Shown in pieces: positions 50,314-60,029 of a stretch of DNA of 64,000 bases. The translations under genes were made by a program, and so were the position numbers. The notes beneath the pieces are model-generated. The model was not told the origin of the DNA and did no database searches. It saw only the letters and a program-made list of their open reading frames with translations. This DNA is from JBBDXS01 sp964418365 (GTDB taxonomy: Bacteria > Chloroflexota > Dehalococcoidia > DSTF01 > RBG-16-68-14). Each line of letters opens with the position of its first letter. Position 1 is the first letter of the stretch. The stretch lies in assembly GCA_964418365.1 (NCBI GenBank), contig CAYQLM010000003.1, forward strand, positions 1-64,000. The letters are read 5' to 3'.

Positions 50314-52248
50314 ATGAAGACCGGACTGTGCACAGTGCTCTTTGGAGTCACGATGCTGGCTACCGCGTGCGGCGGTGGCTCCACGGGTCCGAAGGCCACA
50401 TCGACGCCGGTGGCCACGCCCACGCCACGCCCGATACCGACGCCCGTGGCGTACGCGCCGGAGCCCGCGGGCAACGTCACGCGCGGCGACCCAGCGTTCG
50501 AGGCGCTATCCGGCGCCAAGGCGTACTACGGTCAACTCGGCGGGAGCATCTATCAGATCGAAATGCCCGACCACTGGAACGGCCGCCTGGTGCTCTACGT
50601 GCATGGTTCTCGCTTGTTGGAGCCGACTCTCTGGGTGGACACGCCCGGCATCCGTAACTATCTCATCCGCAACGGCTTCGCCTGGGGCGCGTCCAGCTTC
50701 AGCAACAACATACCGAACCTATCGGGTCTGACCGCGGACGAGACGGCGGCGCTTTGGGACCGCTTCGTGCAGCAATTCGGGCGGCCGCAGCGCACCTATG
50801 TTACCGGCCAGTCGATGGGCGGAGGCGGCGCCGCCATCTCCGCCGAACGCTATCCCGACCGCTACGACGGCGCCCTGGGACTCTGCGGCATCGCGGGCTT
50901 CAGCTCTCACGCCGGCAGGTGGGGCGACTTCTTCGTCGCCGGAGCGTTCGCGGCGGGTGTCACGCAAGCCGACTTCGATTCACCCGAATCCGGCCAGCTC
51001 ATCGATACTCGCATCCTCCCGGCACTGCGGGATGCAACGGTGCGCGAACGGTTCGAGGACATCGTGATCGACCTGACGGGTGGCCCGCGCCCGTTCGATC
51101 GCGAGGGATTTCTCGCGGACAACAACCTGTGGAGCAGCACTCAGGGGATCATGGGAGCCGGTCTGTTCGACAACGGGGAAGCCGTCTACCGTCTAGGTCC
51201 ACTCAGTAGCATATCCAGCCAAGAATTCAATGCCGCCGCCGTCCGAGTGAGCCCTGGGCCGTTGCTCGCCGTCCTCGGCCAGGGTAACGACACCACCGGC
51301 GACATCCAGATACCCTTGCTCACGCTGCATACTACAGGCGACATGCGGGTTCCGATGACTGAGCCACAGCTCCTGCAACGCAGAGTGGTAGCGGCGGGCA
51401 AGGGCGATCGTCTGGTGCAGCGCGCCGTGCAGGACGCACGACATTGTGGCGTCACCAACGCCGAGTGGGAGCGCGGCCTGGAGGACCTCATCTCTTGGGT
51501 GGAGGAAGGAAGGAAGCCTGACGGCGAAGATCTCTTGGGCGACCTGAGCGACGCCGGCCGCGAGTTCACGCTCGCGGCGCGGTTCGGCTCGCCCGAGGCC
51601 GATGAAGCGCCCGGAGCGGACGAGCGCGTCACCGTGCGCGGCACGATCACACTCGACGGCGACCCGATGGCCGGCGAGGTCTACATCGTCGCGGTCAAGG
51701 ACGGGCTGCGACGCTACTGCAGCATGAGCCGCGTGGGCGCGCGTGCTGACGGTCGCTATGAAGTGACCGCCGCGAGCGACGGCGAAGCGCGCGGTTGCGG
51801 GCAGCCGGGAGCGCAGCTCTACGTCGACGCGTACGTGCCCAGTCGCGGCAGATCGTACTGGTCGCGGGAGCTACTCGACTGGCCGGAAAACGGGGAGGAG
51901 TTGACGTTCGACGCAACGCTCACCGAACCTGGCGCGTATCGTCCGAACACGCTGTTCCGAGGCGAGGTCATCGATGCCTCCGGCGAATCGTTCCCCGTTG
52001 GCACAGTGATCGAGGCGTACATCGGCGACACGCTCTGCGGCGTCACCTCGCTATCGCCGACGGTGATGGCACTAGGCGACCCGCAGACCTACTACCTGGC
52101 GGTCGTCGGGCCGGAGTCGAAGTCCGGCTGCGCGGGAGGTCAGCCCGTGACGTTCCGCGTGAACGGACAGCGCGTCGCGCAGACGGGCGTCAACGACTTC
52201 GACGGGCGCTTCCAAGGCAGGCACCTCCTGGACCTCGTAGCACAATAA
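50314..52248 (+). CDS. Lipoprotein alpha/beta-hydrolase with C-terminal beta domains
   Basis: 644 residues. A short signal peptide ends in the lipobox LATAC, followed by a Pro/Thr-rich linker. The hydrolase domain (about 60-410) has LVLYVHGS, the nucleophile elbow GQSMGGGGA and a late histidine in DARHCG. After it come two beta-rich segments (about 440-640), one with GTITLDGDPMAGEVYI. The substrate is unknown; esterase or peptidase is possible. I chose ATG 50314 because the signal peptide starts there; the open frame extends to 50227. It lies inside the tRNA-linked interval. Confidence 0.75.
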   Translation: MKTGLCTVLFGVTMLATACGGGSTGPKATSTPVATPTPRPIPTPVAYAPEPAGNVTRGDPAFEALSGAKAYYGQLGGSIYQIEMPDHWNGRLVLYVHGSRLLEPTLWVDTPGIRNYLIRNGFAWGASSFSNNIPNLSGLTADETAALWDRFVQQFGRPQRTYVTGQSMGGGGAAISAERYPDRYDGALGLCGIAGFSSHAGRWGDFFVAGAFAAGVTQADFDSPESGQLIDTRILPALRDATVRERFEDIVIDLTGGPRPFDREGFLADNNLWSSTQGIMGAGLFDNGEAVYRLGPLSSISSQEFNAAAVRVSPGPLLAVLGQGNDTTGDIQIPLLTLHTTGDMRVPMTEPQLLQRRVVAAGKGDRLVQRAVQDARHCGVTNAEWERGLEDLISWVEEGRKPDGEDLLGDLSDAGREFTLAARFGSPEADEAPGADERVTVRGTITLDGDPMAGEVYIVAVKDGLRRYCSMSRVGARADGRYEVTAASDGEARGCGQPGAQLYVDAYVPSRGRSYWSRELLDWPENGEELTFDATLTEPGAYRPNTLFRGEVIDASGESFPVGTVIEAYIGDTLCGVTSLSPTVMALGDPQTYYLAVVGPESKSGCAGGQPVTFRVNGQRVAQTGVNDFDGRFQGRHLLDLVAQ

Positions 52249-52324
52249 GCACCGCGAGAACACCATACGTTGCCACGTCACACCGCTAATGTGACACGGT
52301 CGATAGAACCTCCTCCGGGATCGC

Positions 52325-52682
52325 GTGATGAACCCGTCGGAACCAAGCAGCAGCGCGCGCGCCGACGAAGCGTATGACCGGAGACCCCTTCAGCGTGTTG
52401 GCTGGAGGGCGTTCTCCTGCCGCGATCATCGAGCTGGTGTTCGGCCTCTTCCTCATCTCCGGTATGGGGTTCCTCTACCTGCGCCGGCGAGTCCTCGGTT
52501 GGGCCATCCTCCCGCTTCGACTCGAACGCAGGTGGGTTCAGCATCTGTTTCAGCATGGGGCTGGCCGTGGCAGACGCCGATGGTGGCAACTCGAAAGCGC
52601 TCGACCTTGCCACCCTGGACGACCTCTGCCAGCAGGAGCCCCTTCCCGAGACTTTCGGTGGCGTCGCACGTTCGAATCCTGA
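52325..52682 (+). pseudogene. Decayed small membrane protein gene
   Basis: One frame begins ATG-Asn-Pro-Ser at 52328. A second frame from 52374 contains one convincing membrane segment (AAIIELVFGLFLISGMGFLYL) with a charged flank, then loses coding character. Together they resemble small TM2-like proteins with a proline-rich N-terminus, broken by a frameshift. Low confidence. Confidence 0.25.
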
Positions 52683-52693
52683 CGGGGGTACCA
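52663..52693 (+). repeat. attR-like copy of the tRNA-Arg 3' end
   Basis: Matches 45475-45505 at 28 of 31 bases, including TTCGAATCCTG and GGGGTACCA. The mismatches break the T-stem, so it is not a functional tRNA. Both copies have the same orientation, 7.2 kb apart. Confidence 0.55.
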
Positions 52694-52711
52694 TCTCCCT
52701 TCCCGCTCTCC

Positions 52712-52720
52712 TGCTACAAT
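52712..52720 (+). promoter_or_regulatory. Extended -10 (TGC-TACAAT) giving a leaderless mRNA
   Basis: TACAAT at 52715-52720 is preceded by TGC. The gene's ATG starts at 52729, about where transcription should begin, and no Shine-Dalgarno sequence is present. This is typical of leaderless genes. Confidence 0.5.
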
Positions 52721-52728
52721 CGCCTGCG

Positions 52729-53898
<1,170 letters not shown>

Positions 53899-53904
<6 letters not shown>

Positions 53905-53929
53905 GGCCGGCGGTCTGCCGGCCCTATGC
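53899..53929. terminator. Perfect 13-bp hairpin between convergent genes
   Basis: GCATAGGGCCGGC pairs with GCCGGCCCTATGC over a 5-nt loop and includes the stop codon of the sialidase-like gene. Its symmetry can serve both the plus gene and the minus-strand DoxX gene. There is no long T-run. Confidence 0.75.
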
Positions 53930-53958
53930 AGCGGAATCGCGATCTGCTGAATGCGCCG

Positions 53959-54597
53959 CTAGGCGCTCGATGGTCTGCGCGGCCGCCCCTCCGCCTCCGC
54001 ACGGATCCGCTGTGTGACGGGCTGCACGACAGGGCCCGGTTCCCACGGCGTACCGAGCGCGGGCAACAGCCAGCGATCGATACCGATCCAGCCGGCCACT
54101 TTCCAGCCGAACACGATCAGGATGGCTAGGATGAAGAGCACCGGGTTTGTGGACGCGCTGCCCGCGAGCATGAAGTTGAAGTTCATTGTGGCGCCGACGA
54201 GCGCGGCGAGGCCCGTAAACGCCCCGACGATGAGCGCAACGCCTGCCAGCACCTCGCCAAACGCGATCACCCACGAGAACCAGTGGTACCACTCATGGAC
54301 GAGCATGTAGTGCAAGAAATGGCGGTACCAGTCGTACTTGATCGGAGGGCTGCCCTGCTCCGGGATGGCGGTCGCGCGCTCCCAGAAGCTCTTGAGCCCC
54401 AGGCCGTCCTCGCCGGGAAGGTTGATCCAGCGAGCGTCTCCCCACATCTTGTGCCACCCGGCAAGCAGCCACTGATAGCCGAGATACATTCGCGCGACAG
54501 CCCACAGCGGCGCCATGCGCGTATCGGCAAAGGTCCGCCGCACCCAGCTCGGGTCGTGCAGTTCTCGTTTCGCAAACGTCCGTTCAAAGAGCGCCAT
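53959..54597 (-). CDS. DoxX/DoxD family membrane protein
   Basis: 212 residues with four to five membrane helices. R-x-YLGYQWLLAGWHKMWG is the N-terminal DoxX-type block, and AFGEVLAGVALIVGAFTGLAA the central helix. Proteins of this family include the small subunit of thiosulfate:quinone oxidoreductase and other membrane redox partners. The ATG overlaps the upstream 66-residue membrane protein's stop (TAATG), indicating coupled synthesis and perhaps a complex. Confidence 0.82.
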   Translation of the reverse strand: MALFERTFAKRELHDPSWVRRTFADTRMAPLWAVARMYLGYQWLLAGWHKMWGDARWINLPGEDGLGLKSFWERATAIPEQGSPPIKYDWYRHFLHYMLVHEWYHWFSWVIAFGEVLAGVALIVGAFTGLAALVGATMNFNFMLAGSASTNPVLFILAILIVFGWKVAGWIGIDRWLLPALGTPWEPGPVVQPVTQRIRAEAEGRPRRPSSA

Positions 54598-54797
54598 TAC
54601 TTCGCCTCCTTCTGCCTAACAAAGACGCGGGCCGTGACCCACTCGCCCACGAGCCAGGCCACAACTACCGCCGCGGTGATGGGCAGAAATGCCAGCACCT
54701 GGTTGTCATCCTGCCAGGCATTCACCACCAGCACGGCGACGATAGCTACCCCGAGCCAGGCTGCCACTCCTAATGCCATTGCACCGATTCGTTGCAT
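54597..54797 (-). CDS. Small two-helix membrane protein
   Basis: 66 residues: two membrane segments (about 6-27 and 37-57) separated by a short polar turn, with a basic end RVFVRQKEAK. The frame extends to 54908, but ATG 54797 is the first sensible start and gives a compact protein. It is coupled to the DoxX gene by a TAATG overlap. Function unknown; a partner or assembly factor of DoxX is plausible. Confidence 0.6.
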   Translation of the reverse strand: MQRIGAMALGVAAWLGVAIVAVLVVNAWQDDNQVLAFLPITAAVVVAWLVGEWVTARVFVRQKEAK

Positions 54798-54882
54798 TTC
54801 GACTCTCCCTTCTTTGTATTTCACCGGTAGCATCGCACGGCGCATACGAGGCAGGCAAGGCCATGCGGCCCCCATTCGCGGG

Positions 54883-56247
54883 CTAGGTGGCCGTCGCCAC
54901 TGCGCCATTTGTCTCGAGTGGCTTCCAGAACGAGAGCAGCTCCATCGCCAGGAGGCCAGAGACGAAGAGTCCGGCCCCGATCAGCAGCGCCCCGTGGTCG
55001 AGATTCGCCATCAGGAACGCCGTTCCGGCGAGCCCGGCGACGGGCAACAGCGGCAACCGCCCGATGCTCAACGGCACTCGAAACGGCCTCGGCATCGCCG
55101 GCCGCGTGAAACGTAGCACGATGAGCGAGAGGTTTACGGCACCGAAGCCGATGAAGACCGCGAAGTTGGTCGCGCTGGCGACGAGGTCCAGGTCGCCCGA
55201 AAGCGTAAACCCCAACGAGACGATCAGGGCCAGCACGATCGCGCGCGCAGGCGTATGCACGCCGGGGTGCACCCACGCCAGAAAGCGGGGCAGGCTGCCA
55301 GCCCGCGCCATACCGTAGATCAACCGCGATGCTGCCACCAGCAGCAGCAGGACCGTGTTCCCCGTCGAGAACAGCGCCACCAGGGCGAGGATGTCTCCGG
55401 CCCGGCTACCGAGAACCACGTGCGCCACATCGGCCAGGGGCGCGTTGGAAGCCGCCAGCGCCTGCCAGCCGAGCACGCTGATCGCCGCGATGGCGACCGC
55501 GACGTAGAGCGCCGTCGTCGCGGCGATCGAGGCCATGATGGCTTTCGGGATGACGCTCTGCGCATCGATCGTTTCCTCCGCCAGCGTCGCGATCTGCTCG
55601 AAGCCGATGTAGGCGAACATGATCAACGCCGCAGCCGAGAACAGCCCGCCGGCGCCGGCCTTCGTCTCGATCAAGTTGGCATCGCCCACGTGCGGCACGC
55701 CAATGACGATGATGAACACGAGCCCGCCAGCTTCCACGGCCGTCATCAAGATCGCGAGCCAGGCCGTCTCGCGTATGCCGTAGAAGGCGATCAGCGTCGC
55801 CACGATGATCAGCGCGATTGCCGGCCGTGTCTCGCCGATGCCCCAGAACTGATCGAGATAGCTGCCGAAACCGAGCGCGACGGCGCCCGCCGCCAGCAGG
55901 TTGCCGATGACGATCAGCCAGCCGACGACAAAGGCCGGCCTCAGCCCGAGCGCTTGGCGTGCGTACTCGTAATCAGCACCGGCGCGAGGGAAGATCGACG
56001 CGAGCTCTGCATAGCTGAGGCCGATGATCGCCGCCATCGCGGCTGCCATGAGGAACGAGGCCCAGACGCCGTTCCCCGCTCGTCCCGCCGCTTCGCCGAC
56101 GAGGACGTATATGCCCGCGCCGAGAATGATGCCGATGCCGCTGACGGTCGTCTCGAAGATGCCGAGCCGCTTTCGGAGAGCGACAGGCTCAGCGGATTGC
56201 GAGCCGGCTCCAGGCGCGGCGTCAGGGTTTGCCACAGGACGGAGCAT
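54883..56247 (-). CDS. APC family amino acid permease
   Basis: 454 residues with twelve membrane helices. GIGIILGAGIYVLVGEAAG is the conserved first unwound helix that binds substrate, and FPRAGADYEYARQALG follows. The C-terminus is short. It imports an amino acid or amine by proton coupling; the substrate is unknown. ATG 56247 is preferred because earlier starts lie in the USP gene. It lies 20 nt after that gene and may be co-transcribed. Confidence 0.88.
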   Translation of the reverse strand: MLRPVANPDAAPGAGSQSAEPVALRKRLGIFETTVSGIGIILGAGIYVLVGEAAGRAGNGVWASFLMAAAMAAIIGLSYAELASIFPRAGADYEYARQALGLRPAFVVGWLIVIGNLLAAGAVALGFGSYLDQFWGIGETRPAIALIIVATLIAFYGIRETAWLAILMTAVEAGGLVFIIVIGVPHVGDANLIETKAGAGGLFSAAALIMFAYIGFEQIATLAEETIDAQSVIPKAIMASIAATTALYVAVAIAAISVLGWQALAASNAPLADVAHVVLGSRAGDILALVALFSTGNTVLLLLVAASRLIYGMARAGSLPRFLAWVHPGVHTPARAIVLALIVSLGFTLSGDLDLVASATNFAVFIGFGAVNLSLIVLRFTRPAMPRPFRVPLSIGRLPLLPVAGLAGTAFLMANLDHGALLIGAGLFVSGLLAMELLSFWKPLETNGAVATAT

Positions 56248-56267
56248 ATGATCCGAAACACGGCCCG

Positions 56268-57203
56268 TCAACGCTCCGACGTTACTCGCGCCGAGGCCGG
56301 CGCGCCGGCGCCGCCCGTCTGCTCCTCCACCTCGGGGCGCACGAGCAACACCGGCGCGCTGCTCTGCAGCATGCGGTCGGCCACGCTGCCCAGCGCCGCG
56401 CGCCCCACGCCAGCCCGGCAATGCGATGACATAACGACAAGATCGATGGCTTCATCCGCCACGAAGTCGATGAGCGTTTGGGCGGGCGGGCCTCGCAAGA
56501 CGCGCGTCTTGGCCGGGCGCTCCAGGGACAGCCGCGACGCCGCACACGCGAGGGTTGCCTTGGCCGACTCCATGAGCTGCTCGTGGATCTGGTCGATTGA
56601 GCTCGCCGGCATATCCAGCATGAACGCTTGATTCGCCCACCAGATCACCTGCGCGAGCACGACCTCGGCGCCCGAGGATCTCGCGATCTCACCTGCAACC
56701 GGCAGCGCCGCTTCGGCCAGTGCTGAGCCGTCGAGAGGGACGAGAATATGCCTGATAGCGCCAGCACGAGCGCTTGGCCCGGCCTTCGGGCCAATCAGCA
56801 GCGTGGACACTGTCGCGTCGTGCGCCATCCGGCTGGCCACGCTGCCGTAATACCAGCGGGTCAGGCCGGACCGGCCATGTGTCGACATCACCAACAGCCG
56901 CGGCTGTACCTGCTCGATCGCCTCCAGGATCTCCTCCGCCGGCCGCCCGGCGCGCAGGTTTACCTCAGCCTTCACACTCTGCGATTCGATGCGTTTGGCA
57001 ACCATGTCCAGATAGTTTCGAAAGCGCTCCTGCGCTTCGGCGCTCGCATGAGTCGGGAAGAGATCGCTCGGCGGCTGCGGCTCAAGCACTCCCAGAACGA
57101 CCACCTCCGTGTTCAGCGCCTTCGCCATCGCGCTCGCGTACGGGACGGCGGCCTCGGAGAGCTGCGAGCCGTCAAGCGCCACCAGAATTGGCGCTTCGTT
57201 CAT
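56268..57203 (-). CDS. Tandem-domain universal stress protein
   Basis: 311 residues, two UspA domains. Domain 1 (1-150) starts ILVALDGSQLSEAAV and has STHGRSGLTRW...GSVA; domain 2 (160-300) has ILVPLDGSALAEAAL and SSHCRAGVGR...GSVADR. Both carry the G-x2-G-x9-G-(S/T) ATP-binding pattern, the second with Cys-Arg in place of Gly-Arg. It probably senses ATP or stress. GGGAGG precedes the ATG, and its start overlaps the receiver gene by 32 nt. Confidence 0.9.
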   Translation of the reverse strand: MNEAPILVALDGSQLSEAAVPYASAMAKALNTEVVVLGVLEPQPPSDLFPTHASAEAQERFRNYLDMVAKRIESQSVKAEVNLRAGRPAEEILEAIEQVQPRLLVMSTHGRSGLTRWYYGSVASRMAHDATVSTLLIGPKAGPSARAGAIRHILVPLDGSALAEAALPVAGEIARSSGAEVVLAQVIWWANQAFMLDMPASSIDQIHEQLMESAKATLACAASRLSLERPAKTRVLRGPPAQTLIDFVADEAIDLVVMSSHCRAGVGRAALGSVADRMLQSSAPVLLVRPEVEEQTGGAGAPASARVTSER

Positions 57204-57630
57204 CGTCGCCCTCCCTTCCACCTCGGCTTTTCGGCTGCTCGCGGTCGGCCAGAAGATTCGTGCCGCTGTCTGGCGCCGCGAGACGAGACAGCTCCTCCGC
57301 GAGCCGCCGCGTGTCCACATGGCGGAGCAAATAGTTCGAGACGCCAGCCGCTTGCAGATCGCTCCAGTGCTCGCGCGTCATGAACGACGTGAGGACGACA
57401 AGCGGTGAGGGAAACATGCTCCTCAGCTCCCGGCAGAGCTCGCGCTCACTGCCGTCGTCTTCGTGCAAATCGAGCAGGATCAAGTCCGGGCGCCGGTCCG
57501 TGAAGCTCCGCGCCTCACTCGCTCCCTGCACCGCCCCGACGAGATCGACCTCGCTGCTCCGGCTCAGGCGTTGGGCGAGGCTCGCGCGCGCGTCATCGTG
57601 GGCCGCCACAAGCAGCACCCGGACGCTCAT
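57172..57630 (-). CDS. Divergent response-regulator receiver protein
   Basis: 152 residues, a single receiver domain with no output module. H11/D12/D13 give the acidic pair, D54 is the phospho-acceptor in LILLDLHEDD, and T81 in VVLTS is the switch Thr/Ser, but the conserved Lys is Arg103 (YLLRHVD). A charged, disordered tail of about 35 residues follows. It lies between two universal stress genes and overlaps both (ATGA at 57627), so it may connect phosphorelay input to USP function. The sensor is unknown; the kinase at 60030 is a candidate. Confidence 0.75.
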   Translation of the reverse strand: MSVRVLLVAAHDDARASLAQRLSRSSEVDLVGAVQGASEARSFTDRRPDLILLDLHEDDGSERELCRELRSMFPSPLVVLTSFMTREHWSDLQAAGVSNYLLRHVDTRRLAEELSRLAAPDSGTNLLADREQPKSRGGREGDDERSANSGGA

Positions 57631-58166
57631 GCAGCGCCGCCTTCCGCACGATGCCCCTTCGGCCGGACGACCAGCACAGGCGCAACGCCACTCCTGATCA
57701 CCGCCGCGGTGACGCTGCCCTGGATCACATCCCGCAGGCCCGAGCGCCCATGCGTGGCCATGACAATCGCATCGAACGCTCCTTGCCGGGCGAACTCGAT
57801 GATTGCCTCCGCCGGCGCGCCGAAGTGGACGCTGTGCGCCACCCGAGCGCCGGAGTCCTTGAGCGGGCGGCCCAGGTCTGCCAGATATTCGAGCAGCTCG
57901 TGCTCCCGCCGCTCGATCGCCTGACCGGGGTCCTCGGCATACGCCGGCGGCGCGGCTTCCAGCACGCCCCGGGCCTGTCCGGTCACGCCAGAAATCGCTA
58001 CAGGCCGGCTCGGTCCCTTGCGCGGCCGGTCAGTTCCCTTCGGCCGTTGCCCGACGCTGAACAGCGTCACCTCCGCCTCCGTACCTTCGATCAGCTGCCT
58101 CACGACTGGCAGGGCAGCCTCTGAGAGCTTTGATCCGTCTAGCGGCACTAACAAACTTTTGAACAT
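57627..58166 (-). CDS. Universal stress protein UspA family
   Basis: 179 residues. LLVPLDGSKLSEAALP at the N-terminus and IVMATHGRSGLRDVIQGSVTAAV are the ATP-binding signatures. A charged insertion of about 40 residues (45-85) follows the first strand. First gene of the USP-receiver-USP operon; its stop overlaps the receiver start (ATGA). A hairpin lies about 75 nt upstream, in its leader region. Confidence 0.88.
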   Translation of the reverse strand: MFKSLLVPLDGSKLSEAALPVVRQLIEGTEAEVTLFSVGQRPKGTDRPRKGPSRPVAISGVTGQARGVLEAAPPAYAEDPGQAIERREHELLEYLADLGRPLKDSGARVAHSVHFGAPAEAIIEFARQGAFDAIVMATHGRSGLRDVIQGSVTAAVIRSGVAPVLVVRPKGHRAEGGAA

Positions 58167-58240
58167 GGCGCCGATAAACCTCCTCTATGAGCCTACGGCC
58201 CGCGACACAGCGGCTCCCAGGCCCGAAGCGCCCAAGGATT

Positions 58241-58258
58241 GGGGGCCGTTAGGCCCCT
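58241..58258. other. Hairpin GGGGGCC-gtta-GGCCCCT in a divergent region
   Basis: A 7-bp stem (one G-T pair) with a 4-nt loop, 75 nt before the USP operon on the minus strand. No T-tract follows. It may be a leader structure. Confidence 0.4.
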
Positions 58259-58419
58259 CTTCGGCGTGCCGCATCGACCGGCCGCGCCCTGGGCGGAGAC
58301 GCAGCGACGAATTGGGGCTGTCCGGCCCAGGATGAGAGTCCGATGGGCTCTTACCTGGCTGCCCGGCGGCGGCGTAGAGTGGTGATATAGACAAGCGAAA
58401 CGCACGAAAGAGGACGACA

Positions 58420-59174
58420 ATGAACGAGCTCCACGGCAAGGTCGCCATCATCACTGGAGCGTCGTCGGGCATCGGACGGTCGGCGGCCGAGTTGTTCGCG
58501 GCCGAAGGCGCCGTGGTCATCGCGGCGGACGTTCACGACGCGGAGGGGCAGCAGCTCGCCGACGAGCTGGCGAAGAAGGATTGCACGTGCACCTTCGTCC
58601 ACGCCGATGTCTCGAACGAGTCGGATGTCGAGGCGATGGTCCATCTGGCGCTCAGCCAGTACGGCCGCCTCGATGTGTTGTTCAACAATGCCGGCATCGA
58701 AGGCGAACAGGCCCCCACGGCTGACGCGACCATCGACAACTGGGAGCGCGTCATCGCCGTCAACCTCAAGAGCGTGTTCCTGGGGATGAAGTACGCCATT
58801 CCGGCGATGCTGCAGCACGGCGGCGGAGCGATTGTCAACAACGCGTCGGTCGCTGGTCTCGTCGGATTTCCGGGCATCCCCGCGTATTGCGCATCCAAGG
58901 GTGGCGTGGTGCAGCTCACGCGCACCGCGGCGCTCGAGTACGCGACGCAGGGCATTCGTGTGAACTGTCTCTGCCCGGGCGTGATCGACACACCGATGGT
59001 CGAACGCTTCACGCACGATAACCCGGAAGCTGTCGCCCAGCTCACACAGACCGAGCCGGTCGGAAGGTTCGGCCGGCCGCAGGAAGTGGCTCAGCTCGCG
59101 CTCTTCCTGGCGACCGAGCGTCATTCATCACCGGAGCAGTCATCCCAGTCGATGGAGGGTTTGTTGCGCGTTAG
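58420..59174 (+). pseudogene. SDR oxidoreductase with a frameshift near its C-terminus
   Basis: The first 234 residues are a typical classical SDR: IITGASSGIGRSAAE (cofactor), NNAG, and NNASVAG with YCASK as Ser and Tyr-x3-Lys. At 59122-59124 the frame shifts: the expected FITGAVIPVDGGFVAR ending is present in the -1 frame, finishing at TAG 59172-59174. Read as it stands, the frame runs on to 59601 through unrelated sequence. One missing base explains it. Either a decaying gene or an assembly error; the body is otherwise intact. Confidence 0.8.
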
Positions 59175-59194
59175 CGCGGAAAGGAGGCGGGGAA

Positions 59195-59422
59195 ATGAAA
59201 ACGCTGGTCCTCCCGCCCAAAAGGCCGGAACGCAAAGCCGCGCTGTTGTTCGCGGCCTGTCCGAAGTGCCACGTAGGCGATCTGTCGATCCTTCTGGTCG
59301 GCGGCGAATATTTGGCAGCCTGCGTTCAGTGCAAGCATGTCGGCGTGCTGTGCAGCGTCTATCCGCCGCCGGATCGACAGACGAGCGCGTTAGGCAGCAC
59401 CGCGAACACGCTCCGCCGCTAG
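59195..59422 (+). CDS. Small zinc-ribbon-like protein
   Basis: 75 residues. CPKCHVGDL and CVQCKHVG give two C-x2-C pairs about 19 residues apart, a zinc-ribbon layout. AAAGGAGG about 7 nt before the ATG is one of the strongest ribosome sites here. It lies 20 nt after the SDR end and may be co-transcribed. Function unknown. Confidence 0.72.
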   Translation: MKTLVLPPKRPERKAALLFAACPKCHVGDLSILLVGGEYLAACVQCKHVGVLCSVYPPPDRQTSALGSTANTLRR

Positions 59423-59487
59423 GCGATATCGTGTCGACAGGCGCCATACCAAGTCAGCGCTGCCAGCGCTCGGACGGCGCGTTCCGG

Positions 59488-59894
59488 TTAGGGGTACACC
59501 GGCACGCGCGCCTCATCGAGCATGTCCCGCGCGCGGCTAACGGCGCCACCGCCCATAAACACACCCAGCAGCGGTTTCTGTTGCTCGCGCGCCATGTATG
59601 AGATCACGCGGGCGGTGCGCTCGGGCTCCGTCACACGTTGCGGGGTCAGCATCGCGATGACCGCGTCCACGGAGGGATCGCTGCACACGACCTCAGGCAG
59701 CTCTGACACGTTCGGAAAGCACTCGAGGCCAAGAATGCGCTCGGCGTTCGGGCTGACTGGGTAGAGCCTTCCTTGATAGCGCGCGCGTTGCAGGTTATCG
59801 AGAAGCACGTAGCCCAGCTTCTCCGGACTGCGCCGACAACGGCGATGCCGGCGGGGGCGAAGAAGCGATCCAGGTCAACCGTCATTTCATTCAC
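59488..59894 (-). pseudogene. Collapsed ADP-forming acyl-CoA synthetase gene
   Basis: The start (ATG 59894) encodes LDRFFAPAGIAVVGA, the CoA-binding domain of ADP-forming acetyl/acyl-CoA synthetases. A one-base loss near 59830 shifts the frame; the other frame continues SPEKLGYVLLDNL, YPVSPNAERILG and CFPNVSELPE. It then jumps directly to VDAVIAMLTPQRVT and KPLLGVFMGG, which belong to a domain several hundred residues later in intact enzymes, and ends at VPVYP. So it carries an internal deletion, a frameshift and a truncated end. It is not functional as a ligase. Confidence 0.75.
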
Positions 59895-60029
59895 TCTGAG
59901 CCCACTCTAGCCACAGAGATAGCTGCAGCCAACCGAGCGTCAGGACGGACCTACAGCAAGTAGCTAACGCTACCGATAGTTGCCAGGGAACGCGATCCCG
60001 CCTTAGACTGGAACTACGCTGGTGAGAAG

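Larger units (their letters stand above)
52249..52728. other. Gap with degraded coding sequence and a tRNA-like repeat
   Basis: About 480 bases. It holds a probable decayed membrane-protein gene (52325-52682), the tRNA 3'-end copy at 52663-52693 and an extended -10 at 52712-52720. No intact gene is seen. Confidence 0.5.

Noticed and set aside
59175..59601. Tail of the SDR open frame
   Set aside because: It arises only from the frameshift at 59122 and runs across another gene.
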